This document shows, piece by piece, positions 23,521 through 32,968 of a DNA stretch of 64,000 bases. Each line of letters starts with the position of its first letter. Positions within the stretch are counted from its first letter, which is position 1. Under the pieces are notes generated by a model that ran no database searches, was not told the DNA's origin, and saw only the letters and a program-made list of their open reading frames with translations. The translations under genes were made by a program, and so were the position numbers. The stretch is from contig NZ_VITR01000004.1 of the NCBI RefSeq assembly GCF_007827955.1, positions 62,001-126,000 of the forward strand, given 5' to 3'. The DNA is from Nitrospirillum pindoramense. Its GTDB lineage: Bacteria > Pseudomonadota > Alphaproteobacteria > Azospirillales > Azospirillaceae.

Positions 23521-24501
23521 ATGGATCACAGCTCACACCCCCTGCCGCCTCTGGACGCGCTGCGCGCCTTCGAGGCGGCTGCCCGCACCGGCAGCTTTTC
23601 CGCCGCGGCTGACACCCTGAACGTCACCCACGGCGCCGTCAGCCGCCAGATCGCCAAGCTGGAGCAATGGCTGGGCCTACGCCTGTTCCACCGCCAGGCG
23701 CGCGGCGTGGCGATGACGCCGGACGGTCAGCGGCTGTTCCAGCGCACCAGCGAGGCTTTCGCCCTCATCGCCGATACCTCCAACCGCTGGACGGAGCCGA
23801 GGGGCACGGCGGTGGTGCGGCTGACCTCGCTGCCCTCGGTCTGCGGGCTGTGGCTCATGCCGCGCCTGACCCTGCTGGAGGGCCGGGACTCGGAGCCGGG
23901 CGGCGCCCTGCGCCTTCTGCTGTCGGTGGACCATCGCCCCCTGGATTTGGCGGATGAGGGCATGGATCTGGCCATCCGCTGCGGCTGGGGCGCCATGCCC
24001 GGCCGGGTGTCGCTGAAACTGTTCGAGGAGTGGTGCTATCCCCTGGCGTCGCCGGACCTGGCGGCGGCGGTGGGGCAGGGCGATCCCGAACGGCTGTTGG
24101 CCTTCCCCCTGATCCACGACTCTGACGCGACCGGCTGGCGCGCCTGGTTCGCCGCCCACGGCCTGGACTACAAGCCCCGTCCACAGGACCGCCGGTTCGA
24201 GGATTACAATCTGGTGCTGGACGCCTGTGCCTGTGGGCTGGGCATCGCGCTGGCGCGGCCGCCCCTGGCGCAATCGCAAATCCAGGGCGGCCGGGTGGTG
24301 CGGGTGGACCCGCGCACGGCCTTGAACCCCACCAGCTATTGGCTGGACCGCCCGCCGGGGCGCATGCGCGCCGCCGCGACCGAGCTGGCGCGCCGCCTCA
24401 CGGCGGAGGCCGACGTGACGCCCGAGGCGCTGTCGGTCTTCCTGAACCCGGAGACGCCGGAGGGCCATGGACGCCCCTTCATACCCTGGACAGCCGCCTG
24501 A
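23521..24501 (+). CDS. LysR family transcriptional regulator (GcvA-like)
   Basis: The 326-residue protein has the LysR HTH at its N terminus: PPLDALRAFEAAARTGSFSAAADTLNVTHGAVSRQIAKLE, split here only by length, with LFHRQARGVAMTPDGQRLF as the wing. The effector domain follows (VRLTSLPSVCGLWLMPRL, GMDLAIRCGWG). The architecture resembles GcvA. ATG 23521 is used (GTG 23515 is in frame just before). It is divergent from the EamA exporter, the likely target. The inducer is unknown. Confidence 0.9.
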   Translation: MDHSSHPLPPLDALRAFEAAARTGSFSAAADTLNVTHGAVSRQIAKLEQWLGLRLFHRQARGVAMTPDGQRLFQRTSEAFALIADTSNRWTEPRGTAVVRLTSLPSVCGLWLMPRLTLLEGRDSEPGGALRLLLSVDHRPLDLADEGMDLAIRCGWGAMPGRVSLKLFEEWCYPLASPDLAAAVGQGDPERLLAFPLIHDSDATGWRAWFAAHGLDYKPRPQDRRFEDYNLVLDACACGLGIALARPPLAQSQIQGGRVVRVDPRTALNPTSYWLDRPPGRMRAAATELARRLTAEADVTPEALSVFLNPETPEGHGRPFIPWTAA

Positions 24502-24560
24502 CGACGCCAAAAACCCAGGCGCAGCCCACGTCAACCAGGGGACGTCCGCTGTAATGATGA

Positions 24561-24588
24561 TTGACAGATTGATCGCAGGCGGTATGCA
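24561..24588 (+). promoter_or_regulatory. Possible fabD promoter
   Basis: TTGACA (24561-24566) is followed by 16 bases and TATGCA (24583-24588), about 108 bases before the fabD start. The -35 box is perfect but the -10 box is poor, so this is tentative. Confidence 0.4.
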
Positions 24589-24695
24589 TGGCGCGACTTG
24601 CGGTGCCCGTTTCAGGCTGCGGCGGGGTTTTCCGTCCTGGCCCGTGTTTGGGGGAAGGGGCATCGCACCGGAATGAGCTTCCAGGGTATTCGCAT

Positions 24696-25634
24696 ATGAT
24701 TCGCGCTTTCGTGTTTCCCGGCCAGGGCAGCCAGGCCGTGGGTATGGGCCGGGACTTGGCCGATGCTTTCGCCACCGCCCGCGACGTCTTCGGTGAGGTG
24801 GACGAGGCGCTGAAGCAGAAGCTGTCGGCCCTGATGTTCGAGGGGCCGCTGGACGAGCTGACCCTGACCGAGAACGCCCAGCCGGCCCTGATGGCGGTGT
24901 CAGTGGCCGTGGCCCGGGTGCTGGAGAAGGACGGCGGGCTGGACCTGGCCAAGGCCGCCCGCTTCGTCGCCGGCCATTCGCTGGGTGAATACTCCGCCCT
25001 CTGCGCCGCCGGGGCCCTGACCCTGGCCGACACCGCCCGCCTGCTGAAGCTGCGCGGGCAGAGCATGCAGCGCGCCGTTCCGGTGGGCGTGGGCGCCATG
25101 GCCGCCATCATCGGTGCCGATTTCGAGGCCGCCCGCGCCATCGCCCAGGATGCCGCCCAGGGTGAGGTCTGCACCGCCGCCAACGACAACGCGCCCGGCC
25201 AGGTGGTGATCAGCGGCCACAAGACGGCCGTGGAGCGCGCCATCGCCATCGCCGCCGAGCGTGGCTTCAAGCGCGCCGTGCTGCTGCCGGTTTCCGCCCC
25301 CTTCCACTGCCCGCTGATGCAGCCGGCGGCCGACGCCATGGCCGAGGCGCTGGCCGGCACCGCCATCCAGGCGCCGCGCGTGCCGCTGGTGGCCAATGTC
25401 ATCGCCAGCACCGTCACCGATCCCGCCGAGATCCGCCGCCTGCTGGTGGAGCAGGTCACCGGGTCGGTGCGTTGGCGCGAGAGCGTGCTGTTCATGAAGG
25501 AACAGGGCGTGGAGCAGTTGGTGGAGTTGGGCGCCGGCAAGGTGCTGGCCGGCATGGCCAAGCGCATCGACAAGGACATGACGGCCGTGTCGCTGGGGCT
25601 GCCCGCCGACATCGACGCCTTCCTCAAGGCCTGA
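24696..25634 (+). CDS. fabD: Malonyl-CoA:ACP transacylase
   Basis: The 312-residue enzyme moves the malonyl group from CoA to acyl carrier protein, starting each round of fatty-acid elongation. FVFPGQGSQ opens the protein, and the nucleophile motif GHSLGEY is near residue 95. ANDNAPGQVVISG, PVSAPFHCPLM (His of the dyad) and ELGAGKVLAGM follow. ATG 24696 is the family start, and the frame upstream of it is unrelated. It leads the fabD-fabG-acpP-fabF-mltG row, 36 bases before fabG. Confidence 0.97.
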   Translation: MIRAFVFPGQGSQAVGMGRDLADAFATARDVFGEVDEALKQKLSALMFEGPLDELTLTENAQPALMAVSVAVARVLEKDGGLDLAKAARFVAGHSLGEYSALCAAGALTLADTARLLKLRGQSMQRAVPVGVGAMAAIIGADFEAARAIAQDAAQGEVCTAANDNAPGQVVISGHKTAVERAIAIAAERGFKRAVLLPVSAPFHCPLMQPAADAMAEALAGTAIQAPRVPLVANVIASTVTDPAEIRRLLVEQVTGSVRWRESVLFMKEQGVEQLVELGAGKVLAGMAKRIDKDMTAVSLGLPADIDAFLKA

Positions 25635-25670
25635 ACGGACAAACCCCGCAAGAACGATAGGGACCATCCC

Positions 25671-26408
25671 ATGTTCGATTTGACCGGCAAGACCGCGCTT
25701 GTCACTGGCGCCTCCGGCGGCATTGGCGCCGCCATCGCCCGCACCCTGCACCAGGCCGGCGCCACCGTCGCCTTGTCCGGCACCAAGGTCGAGGCCCTGG
25801 AGGCGCTGGCCGCCGAACTGGGCGACCGCGCCGTGGTCGTGCCCGCCAACCTGTCCGATCCGGAAGCCGTGGAGGCCCTGGCCAAGGACGCGGAGGCCAA
25901 GCTGGGCCAGGTGGACATCCTGGTGAACAACGCCGGCCTGACGCGCGACGGCCTGATCCTGCGTATGAAGGATGAGGATTGGGCGTCGGTCATCGACGTG
26001 AACCTGACCGCGGCCTTCCGCCTGTCGCGCGCCGTGGTGAAGGGCATGATGAAGCGCCGCTGGGGCCGCATCATCGGCATCACCTCCATCGTCGGCGTCA
26101 CAGGCAACCCGGGCCAGGTCAACTATGCCGCCAGCAAGGCCGGCATGATCGGCATGACCAAGGCGCTGGCCGCCGAGGTCGCCTCGCGCAACATCACCGC
26201 CAACTGCGTGGCGCCCGGCTTCATCGCCACCGCGATGACCGACGTGCTGCCCGATGCGCAGAAGGAAAAGCTGACCGCCGGCGTGCCGGCCGGTCGCCTG
26301 GGCACGCCGGACGAAATCGCCTCCGCCGTGCTTTACCTGGCCTCCACCGAGGCAGGCTACGTCACCGGCCAGACACTGCACGTCAACGGCGGCATGGCCA
26401 TGATCTGA
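25671..26408 (+). CDS. fabG: 3-oxoacyl-ACP reductase
   Basis: The 245-residue short-chain dehydrogenase has the NADPH loop TGASGGIGAAIA, NNAG at residues ~85-88, the catalytic Ser in ITSIVG, and YAASKAG (Tyr and Lys) near residue 150. The end, YVTGQTLHVNGGMAMI, is typical of FabG. It reduces 3-oxoacyl-ACP to 3-hydroxyacyl-ACP in the cytoplasm. It lies between fabD and acpP. Confidence 0.97.
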   Translation: MFDLTGKTALVTGASGGIGAAIARTLHQAGATVALSGTKVEALEALAAELGDRAVVVPANLSDPEAVEALAKDAEAKLGQVDILVNNAGLTRDGLILRMKDEDWASVIDVNLTAAFRLSRAVVKGMMKRRWGRIIGITSIVGVTGNPGQVNYAASKAGMIGMTKALAAEVASRNITANCVAPGFIATAMTDVLPDAQKEKLTAGVPAGRLGTPDEIASAVLYLASTEAGYVTGQTLHVNGGMAMI

Positions 26409-26662
26409 TCGGGTCCCGTCGATCTGGGGGCTTGTCCTTTCGCGGGGCGCCCCTAAGTATCGGCGGGTCCCGCTCTTGGCGAGGGCGTCCCCCTTTGTGG
26501 GTGTCCCAGTTCCTGCGGGCGCTAGGCAAGATGAGCCTACCTGTGGTATCTGACGGCACTTTTCCAAAGGATGGGCGCTCGAATTCGTCCTGACGGACGT
26601 GCCCCGCCGATCAGACAAGTCAGTAAACAACCCCAACATTGAAATTCGGGAAGGTATAGGAA

Positions 26663-26899
26663 ATGAGCGACATCGCCGAACGGGTGAAGAAGATCGTCGT
26701 CGAGCACCTGGGTGTGGAAGAGGGCAAGGTCACCGACACCGCCAGCTTCATCGACGATCTGGGTGCCGACAGCCTCGACACCGTTGAACTCGTCATGGCC
26801 TTCGAGGAAGAGTTCGGGATCGAGATCCCGGACGACGCGGCGGAGAAGATCCTGACCGTGAAGGACGCCATCGACTTCATTTCCAGCAAGCAGGGCTAA
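26663..26899 (+). CDS. acpP: Acyl carrier protein
   Basis: The 78-residue acidic protein contains the phosphopantetheine site DSLD (Ser near residue 37) within [18 protein letters not shown], then [15 protein letters not shown]. It carries the growing acyl chain. AGGA precedes ATG 26663. The 254-base gap before it and the strong hairpin after it (26920-26959) suggest that it can be expressed independently of fabG and fabF. Confidence 0.98.
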   Translation: MSDIAERVKKIVVEHLGVEEGKVTDTASFIDDLGADSLDTVELVMAFEEEFGIEIPDDAAEKILTVKDAIDFISSKQG

Positions 26900-26919
26900 T
26901 CCCCCGCTTTCCCGGAATT

Positions 26920-26959
26920 CAGGCGCCGCGCCGCCATCATCGCGCTGGCGCGGCGCCTG
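26920..26959. terminator. 13-bp GC hairpin between acpP and fabF
   Basis: CAGGCGCCGCGCC (26920-26932) pairs perfectly with GGCGCGGCGCCTG (26947-26959) around a 14-base loop, 21 bases past the acpP stop. No T run follows, so it may pause or partly terminate transcription, or protect the acpP mRNA 3' end. Confidence 0.6.
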
Positions 26960-27079
26960 GAACCGATAAAGCGCTTGCTGATTTTCCAGGGCCTTTGGGG
27001 GCGCCGGATCCGTGACGGATCCCATGACATGCGATTCCAGGCCCTTGCTTCATTCCGGAACTAAGTACAGGTCTGACCC

Positions 27080-28351
27080 ATGCGTCGCGTCGTCATCACC
27101 GGTCTCGGGTTGGTAACCCCTCTCGGCACGGGCGTTGAGCACTCGTGGAAACAGCTGCTCGACGGCAAATCGGGCATCCGCGCCATCGACACCTTCGACG
27201 TGTCCGACCTGCCGGCCAAGGTCGGCGGCTTGGTTCCCCGGGGCGACGGCACGAACGGCACGTTCAACCCCGACCTGTCGGTCCCGCCCAAGGACCAGAA
27301 GAAGATGGATGATTTCATCGTCTACGGTATCGCCGCGGCGGCCGAGGCGGTGAAGGACAGCGGCTGGGAACCGCAGACCGAAGAGGATCGTGAACGCACC
27401 GGCGTCATGATCGGCTCCGGTATCGGCGGCCTGTCCTCCATCTATGAAACGTCGCTGCTGCTGGCCGAGAAGGGCCCGCGCCGCATTTCCCCCTTCTTCA
27501 TTCCGTCGGCCCTGATCAACCTGGTCTCCGGCCATGTCTCGATCATCCACGGCTTCAAGGGGCCGAACCATTCCGCCGTCACCGCCTGCTCCACCGGCGC
27601 GCACGCCATCGGCGACGCCGCGCGCCTGATCATGTGGGATGACTGCGACGTCATGGTCGCCGGCGGCGCCGAGGCCGCCATCAACCGTTTGGGCGTGGCC
27701 GGCTTCGCCGCCGCCCGCGCGCTGTCCACCGGCTTCAACGAGACCCCGGAAAAGGCCTCGCGCCCCTATGACAAGGACCGTGACGGCTTCGTCATGGGCG
27801 AGGGTGCCGGCGTCGTCGTCCTGGAAGAGCTGGAGCACGCCAAGGCTCGCGGCGCCAAGATTTATGCCGAGGTCGTGGGCTATGGCCTGTCGGGCGACGC
27901 CCACCACATCACCGCCCCGGCGGATGATGGCAACGGCGGCTATCGCTCCATGGCCATGGCGCTGAAGCGCGCCGGCATGACCCCGGCCGACATCGACTAT
28001 GTCAACGCCCACGGCACCTCCACGCCCCTGGGCGACCTGATCGAGTTGGGCGCCGTGAAGCGCCTGTTCGGTGAGGCCCTCAACACCGCCTCCATGTCCT
28101 CCACCAAGTCGGCCACCGGCCATCTGCTGGGGGCGGCCGGTGCCATCGAGGCCATCTTCTCCGTGCTCGCCATCCGCGACCAGGAAGTGCCGCCGACGCT
28201 GAACCTGGACAATCCGTCCGACGAGTGCGCCGGTGTCGACCTGGTGCCGCACAAGTCGAAGAAGCGCCGGGTGCGCGCGGCCCTGTCGAACTCCTTCGGG
28301 TTCGGCGGCACCAACGCCTCGCTGATCGTCAAGGAATACACCGGCTCGTGA
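27080..28351 (+). CDS. fabF: 3-oxoacyl-ACP synthase II
   Basis: The 423-residue condensing enzyme starts MRRVVITGLGLVTPLGTGVE. The catalytic Cys is in VTACSTGAHAI (near residue 173), and the two His are in NAHGTSTPLGD and TGHLLGAAGA. NSFGFGGTNASL closes the active-site loop. It elongates acyl-ACP with malonyl-ACP. Its stop overlaps the GTG start of mltG (28348) by 4 bases. Confidence 0.98.
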   Translation: MRRVVITGLGLVTPLGTGVEHSWKQLLDGKSGIRAIDTFDVSDLPAKVGGLVPRGDGTNGTFNPDLSVPPKDQKKMDDFIVYGIAAAAEAVKDSGWEPQTEEDRERTGVMIGSGIGGLSSIYETSLLLAEKGPRRISPFFIPSALINLVSGHVSIIHGFKGPNHSAVTACSTGAHAIGDAARLIMWDDCDVMVAGGAEAAINRLGVAGFAAARALSTGFNETPEKASRPYDKDRDGFVMGEGAGVVVLEELEHAKARGAKIYAEVVGYGLSGDAHHITAPADDGNGGYRSMAMALKRAGMTPADIDYVNAHGTSTPLGDLIELGAVKRLFGEALNTASMSSTKSATGHLLGAAGAIEAIFSVLAIRDQEVPPTLNLDNPSDECAGVDLVPHKSKKRRVRAALSNSFGFGGTNASLIVKEYTGS

Positions 28352-29385
28352 CCGACAAGGTTCCGGCCCCGGGACCTCAATCCCGGCCCGCGTCTTCCCT
28401 GGGCCGCCGTCTGTTCCAGGCGGCGGCCTTGGTCGTTCTGGTGTCGGCGGCGATGGCCTGGATGGGCTATCATCGGTATGTCGATCCCGGCCCGCTGGCC
28501 CAGGAAAGCATCGTCGTCGTCTCGTCGCGGGGCGGCTTGCAGGCCATGGGGCAGACGCTGGCGGAGGCCGGCGTGGTGCGCGGCGACATCGACCTTATCG
28601 CCGCTGTGCGTATCAGCAGCATACTGGGCGCGGGCAGCCAGGTGCTGAAGCCCGGCGAATACGCCTTTCCGGCCCATGTCTCGCTGAAGGATGTGGTCGC
28701 GCTGCTGCGCAGCGGCAAGACGGTGGTGCACCGGCTGACCATTCCCGAAGGCCTGACCTCCGCCCAGATCGTGGCGTTGATCGAGGCGGAGCCCGCCCTG
28801 TCAGGCACCATCAAGGACAAGCCGGCTGAAGGCAGCTTGCTGCCCGAAACCTACTTCTTCGGGCTGAACTATGGCCGTGCGCAGATGGTGGAGCGCATGC
28901 AGGCGGCCATGCGCAAGACGGTGGACGAGATCTGGCAGGCCCGCGCGCCGGATGTGGCGCTGAAGTCGCCGGAGGAGATGGTGACCCTGGCCTCGCTGGT
29001 GGAGAAGGAAACCGGCGTCCCGGCCGAGCGGCCCCATATCGCCGCCGTTTTCTATAACCGCCTAAAGCTGGGTATGCGCCTGCAGTCCGATCCCACGGTC
29101 ATCTATATCCTGACCAACGGTGCCGGGCCCCTGGGCCGCACGCTGACCCATGCCGATCTGGCGGTGGCGTCACCTTACAACACTTATGCCGTGGCCGGCC
29201 TGCCGCCCGGCCCCATCGCCAACCCCGGCCGCCAGGCCCTGCGCGCCGTGGCCAACCCGCTGGCCAGCGACGATCTCTACTTCGTCGCCGACGGCAGCGG
29301 CGGCCACGCCTTCGCCGCCACCTTGGCGGAGCACAACCGCAACGTCGACAAATGGCGCGACCTGCGGGAGAAGGCGCAGCGGTAA
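28348..29385 (+). CDS. mltG: Endolytic murein transglycosylase (YceG-like)
   Basis: The 345-residue protein has an N-terminal membrane anchor (LFQAAALVVLVSAAMAWMGY), a LysM-like region and the YceG domain. The catalytic Glu is in SLVEKETGVPAERP, and RLQSDPTVIY and SPYNTYAVAGLPPGPIANPG are family signatures. It cleaves nascent peptidoglycan strands in the periplasm. GTG 28348 overlaps the fabF stop (GTGA), indicating coupling. The usual yicC-gmk genes do not follow here. Confidence 0.95.
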   Translation: MTDKVPAPGPQSRPASSLGRRLFQAAALVVLVSAAMAWMGYHRYVDPGPLAQESIVVVSSRGGLQAMGQTLAEAGVVRGDIDLIAAVRISSILGAGSQVLKPGEYAFPAHVSLKDVVALLRSGKTVVHRLTIPEGLTSAQIVALIEAEPALSGTIKDKPAEGSLLPETYFFGLNYGRAQMVERMQAAMRKTVDEIWQARAPDVALKSPEEMVTLASLVEKETGVPAERPHIAAVFYNRLKLGMRLQSDPTVIYILTNGAGPLGRTLTHADLAVASPYNTYAVAGLPPGPIANPGRQALRAVANPLASDDLYFVADGSGGHAFAATLAEHNRNVDKWRDLREKAQR

Positions 29386-29389
29386 GGAT

Positions 29390-30448
29390 TTATCCCGCCA
29401 GCACGATGGCCTCGTTGCCGTAGAGCGCGGACAGCAGGTCGGCGGTGGTGACCATGCCCACCAGGCGGCCGGTTTCGTCCACCACCATGGCCTCATGCGC
29501 GCCGGCGGTCATGGCCGGCAGGATGTTGACCACCGGCGTGCTCGCCAGGGCGGCCACGGCCGGCTGCACCAGGCGGCGGATGCCTTGACGGCCAGCGACG
29601 CTGGCGGGCTGCGGCGGCACGACGCCCAACAGGCGTCCGGTCTCGTCCGTCACCGGCACGCTGCGCATATGATAGTCCGCCATCAGGCCGCGCACCGTCG
29701 CCACCGTATCCTCCGGCCCCACCGCCGCCGGGACGCGCGACCGGATGTCGCCGCAGCGGATGTCACCGTGGCGCCGCTGATAGGCCCGCGCCTCCACCTG
29801 GCGGAAGACAGCGTCCAAATCGTCGCGGTCGACGTCCAACTGCTCCCCATAATGCGCCAGCACCTGGTCCAGGTCCGCGATGGTGTAACCGGCGTTGTTG
29901 CGCGCGGTCGGGGTCGGCTGGGCCGGGGCGACGTGGGGATAGCGATGGCGGGTCAGGTTGTTGAAGGCCAGGCCCATGGTGATCAGGATCGCCGTGTTCG
30001 CCGCCACCGGTGCCAGGATGAAGCTGAAGCCCGCCGCGTGTATGACGGGGCCGCCCAGTACCGCCGTCAGCGCCACGGCCCCGCCCGGCGGGTGCAGGCA
30101 GCGCAGGAGCGACATGCCCAGCACGGCCAGGGCCACCGCGCCGGCGCCCGCCATCACCGGGTCCGGGATCAGGCGCGCGCACACCACGCCCGCCAGCCCT
30201 GACACCACGTTGCCGCCAAAGACAGCCCAGGGCTGGGCCAGGGGGGTGGCCGGGGCCGCGAACACCAGCACGCTGGAGGCGCCGATGGGCGCCACCAGAT
30301 AGGGCAGGCCCTGTCCGTCACCCAGCCACCAGCGGCTGATGAGCGTGGTCAGCAGGATGCCCAGCAAGGCCCCCGCGACGATGCGGATGCGCTCCACCGG
30401 CGGCAAGGCGGGCTGGGTGGCGCGGAAGGAGCGCAGATAGGGATGCAT
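29390..30448 (-). CDS. HPP family membrane protein with CBS pair
   Basis: The 352-residue protein has four to six membrane segments in its first ~180 residues, including LPYLVAPIGASSVLVFA and SLLRCLHPPGGAVALTAVL, which holds the family HPP motif. Two CBS domains follow (GDIRSRVPAAVGPEDTVATV and PVVNILPAMTAGAHEAMV). HPP proteins include nitrite transporters, but the substrate here is unknown. CBS domains may sense adenylates. ATG 30448 lies 33 bases from the inverted repeat at 30481-30505. Confidence 0.85.
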   Translation of the reverse strand: MHPYLRSFRATQPALPPVERIRIVAGALLGILLTTLISRWWLGDGQGLPYLVAPIGASSVLVFAAPATPLAQPWAVFGGNVVSGLAGVVCARLIPDPVMAGAGAVALAVLGMSLLRCLHPPGGAVALTAVLGGPVIHAAGFSFILAPVAANTAILITMGLAFNNLTRHRYPHVAPAQPTPTARNNAGYTIADLDQVLAHYGEQLDVDRDDLDAVFRQVEARAYQRRHGDIRCGDIRSRVPAAVGPEDTVATVRGLMADYHMRSVPVTDETGRLLGVVPPQPASVAGRQGIRRLVQPAVAALASTPVVNILPAMTAGAHEAMVVDETGRLVGMVTTADLLSALYGNEAIVLAG

Positions 30449-30480
30449 GGCGGACCGGGAAGCGGGAATGAGAAGGCAAA

Positions 30481-30505
30481 TAAGATGTACAAGTTAGTCA
30501 TCTTA
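30481..30505. promoter_or_regulatory. Inverted repeat, candidate operator upstream of HPP gene
   Basis: TAAGATG-N11-CATCTTA is a perfect 7-bp inverted repeat in an unusually AT-rich stretch between the FIST chemoreceptor stop and the HPP start. The 25-base span fits a dimeric regulator. No regulator gene is adjacent. Confidence 0.5.
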
Positions 30506-30595
30506 CAAGCCGTCTGTATCACGTCCCCGGCATGCTGTGAATGTCACCGTCTCTGCCAGTTCCCTTATGCCGGGCCCCCATTTCCAGACGCCTCC

Positions 30596-32599
30596 TCACT
30601 CCAGACGGTTCAGCAGCGCGATGTCGCTGGACACCTCATCCATGTTGCGCTGTTGGCTGGCGACCATCGTGCCCAGGGATTCCAGGGTCCGCTCTATCCG
30701 GGCGGTATTGTCGAACACCTCGTTCATCTGCCCAAAGACGCCGCGGTAGCGGTCGTGGGCACTGGCGAACTGGTCGCGCGCCTTCTGGATGTGCTCCCCC
30801 AGGGTGGCGAGGTTGGTTTCCATGCCCGCGATGTTGGCCTGGGTCTTGCCCAGGGTGGTCTTGGTGTCGGTGGCCAGCTTCTTTACCTCCGTCGCCACCA
30901 CCGCGAAGCCGCGGCCGGCCTCACCGGCGCGCGCCGCCTCGATGGTGGCGTTCAGCGCCAGCAGGTTGGTCTGGCCGGCGATGGTGTCGATGATCTTCAG
31001 CACGTCGCGCAGGCCGGTCATGGCCTGGGCCATGCGGCCGAACTCCGCCGCCAGGGTGCTGGTGTCGGCATTGTCCTCCGCGGCCTTCTGGCTGGACATC
31101 ACCACATCGCGGATGCGGTTGATGGTCTGCCGGATCTCGTGCGTCTCCTTCAGCACCTGGTCGAAGGCCTCGCCCAGGCCGGCGCTGGCGTTGAAGTGGT
31201 CGATCAGCCGATGAATGATGCCCGACCGCAGGCTGTTCATCAGTTCCGCCCGCTTCAGCGTCGTGTAGGTGAAGTAGTTGACGAAGCTGGCATAGTGGAT
31301 GGGAAAATTGTCCACGATGGCGTCGTGGAAGGGCTGGCCCGGCACCTGTTCGAAGAAGACCAGGGCGCTCAGGGTCTGGTTGATGTTGACGCCCAGCAGC
31401 TCCCCGAAGGTGGAGAAGCCCGCCGTGGGCGCGGTCCACAGGCCGGTCAGACCGCCCAGTTGCTTGTCATTATTCAGCCGACGCAGGATGCAGTCGTTCA
31501 GAAGGACGGCGACGGGGGCCGGCTTGTCGCGCAGGAAGGCCGCCACGTCCCGCCGCGTCTGGTCGACGAAGTCGGTGGCGCGCAGCAGCAGCAGTTCATC
31601 GCCCGTGTTGACGTCGCAGAAGAAGCTGACGACGCCGCTGTCGGCATCGACGGCGGCGACGGAGCGCACGAACAATTCGTCCCCGATCTCGATGCCGAAG
31701 GTCTGGCGTCCCAGGGTGTCGAGCACGCGGGCCGGGGTGGTCTTCAGGGTGCGTGCCAGCACATCGGCGAAACGGTCCACCCGGCCGGTGGCGGGGTCGA
31801 TCACCGCGCTCACGGTGCGGCGGTCGGGATCCGCCTCCGCGACCACGAAGCGGGTGGGCGTGCGCTCGAAGTTCTGGCTTTTCAGCACGCCGTAATGCTT
31901 GCCGGGCGCCAGTTTCAGGAAGGCGATCACGGCACGGTTTTCCAGCACCCGTCCGTCCGCGTAGAGGTAGGTGTTCTTGAAGTCCAGTTTGCCTCCGGCC
32001 GACCCCCCGACGAACAGGCAGGGGAAGCGGCGGCTGGCGTACACCGCCTCCATGAAATAGTTCTCGCTGTTGGACAGGCCGTCGATGAAGGTCAGGGCCA
32101 GTGTGTCCCGATAGTCCACCGCGAAGGCGGGCTTGACCCCGGCCAGGCCCTCGCCGATGCGGGCCACCCGCTCTTCCCGCGTGCGCGACGGCTTCCCTTG
32201 CCGGATATCCTCATTGCACAGCGGTGCCGTGTGGATGCTGACGCCGGCGAACAGGTCGGGGGAGAAGACCTGGACGACGCTGGTGGACCACCGGTCACCG
32301 GCGGCACAGTAAAGGGGCCCTGTCTGGCCGGTGCCGCCGCACAGCTCCCCCGCCGTGGTCATGGCCAGCAGCGGCGTGCTTCCCGCCAGCCGGCGCAGCG
32401 CCTCCACCTGGCGTTGGAAATCGAGGTGCGGCGAGATGAACGCCAAGGCGAGCGCCGCCGGCCGCTCCCCGAAGCGGAAGGTGCCCGCGTCCAGGCCGTC
32501 CAGGCGTTCGTTGGTATTGATCACCCGGACCAGGGCCGCGCCGGCGGCCACGCTGCCGGGCTGCGCGGAGGGGAGGGCGGCGGCGGTTGGCAGCGACAT
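30596..32599 (-). CDS. FIST-domain cytoplasmic chemoreceptor
   Basis: The 667-residue protein has an N-terminal FIST sensor (residues ~20-230, [26 protein letters not shown]), a FIST_C region (~240-390) and a methyl-accepting signalling domain (~430-665). The signalling tip is recognisable in [20 protein letters not shown] followed by [14 protein letters not shown]. No membrane segment is seen, so it is a soluble receptor. FIST domains are proposed to bind small ligands such as amino acids. No che genes are nearby, so it must feed a remote chemotaxis system. ATG 32599 has GGAGG about 10 bases upstream. Confidence 0.88.
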   Translation of the reverse strand: MSLPTAAALPSAQPGSVAAGAALVRVINTNERLDGLDAGTFRFGERPAALALAFISPHLDFQRQVEALRRLAGSTPLLAMTTAGELCGGTGQTGPLYCAAGDRWSTSVVQVFSPDLFAGVSIHTAPLCNEDIRQGKPSRTREERVARIGEGLAGVKPAFAVDYRDTLALTFIDGLSNSENYFMEAVYASRRFPCLFVGGSAGGKLDFKNTYLYADGRVLENRAVIAFLKLAPGKHYGVLKSQNFERTPTRFVVAEADPDRRTVSAVIDPATGRVDRFADVLARTLKTTPARVLDTLGRQTFGIEIGDELFVRSVAAVDADSGVVSFFCDVNTGDELLLLRATDFVDQTRRDVAAFLRDKPAPVAVLLNDCILRRLNNDKQLGGLTGLWTAPTAGFSTFGELLGVNINQTLSALVFFEQVPGQPFHDAIVDNFPIHYASFVNYFTYTTLKRAELMNSLRSGIIHRLIDHFNASAGLGEAFDQVLKETHEIRQTINRIRDVVMSSQKAAEDNADTSTLAAEFGRMAQAMTGLRDVLKIIDTIAGQTNLLALNATIEAARAGEAGRGFAVVATEVKKLATDTKTTLGKTQANIAGMETNLATLGEHIQKARDQFASAHDRYRGVFGQMNEVFDNTARIERTLESLGTMVASQQRNMDEVSSDIALLNRLE

Positions 32600-32968
32600 G
32601 GGGGGCTTCCTCCAGATTCGGGGTCCAGCAAAGCGGCCCCGTCTGCGCGGGGCTTCGTCGAAAGGCATGGCGGCTTGGGGCGCCGCTCCTCCCAGCAGGC
32701 CACAAACATGTAAACGAAGCGTTAAATGTCGACGTGTCGCCGTGCTGGAGAGGTACCTGCAACTTAATGATTTTGTTGATAAATTACTTTCAGATGCCGC
32801 CCTTGGGACAGGGTGGCGCCGGGGATAAAAAAAGCCCACCCCTCCGGTGAGGAGGGATGGGCACGGGCGGACGCTAGGGTAGGGGCCGGGTGGATGGGAG
32901 CCGCACCCGGGCAGTCAGGAACGCCGCCCGATGGAAGGATCGAGATGAAGGGATAACGCTGAAGCCGC
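32600..32968. other. Intergenic region with one terminator
   Basis: These 369 bases hold the promoter side of the chemoreceptor gene and the terminator at 32827-32862 for the gene at 32969. An AT-rich patch at 32700-32795 probably contains the chemoreceptor promoter, but no convincing box pair could be assigned. No supported gene is seen. Confidence 0.5.
32827..32862 (-). terminator. Intrinsic terminator downstream of the CA-SulP-Cys protein genes
   Basis: On the minus strand GCCCATCCCTCC pairs with GGAGGGGTGGGC (one bulge) and seven T follow (32827-32833 in complement). It lies about 105 bases past the stop of the small secreted protein and would close that transcription unit. Confidence 0.85.

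Noticed and set aside
14452-24501. Genomic island with integrase
   Set aside because: No integrase, transposase, tRNA target or direct repeats are seen at its borders, so it is only described as an accessory block.
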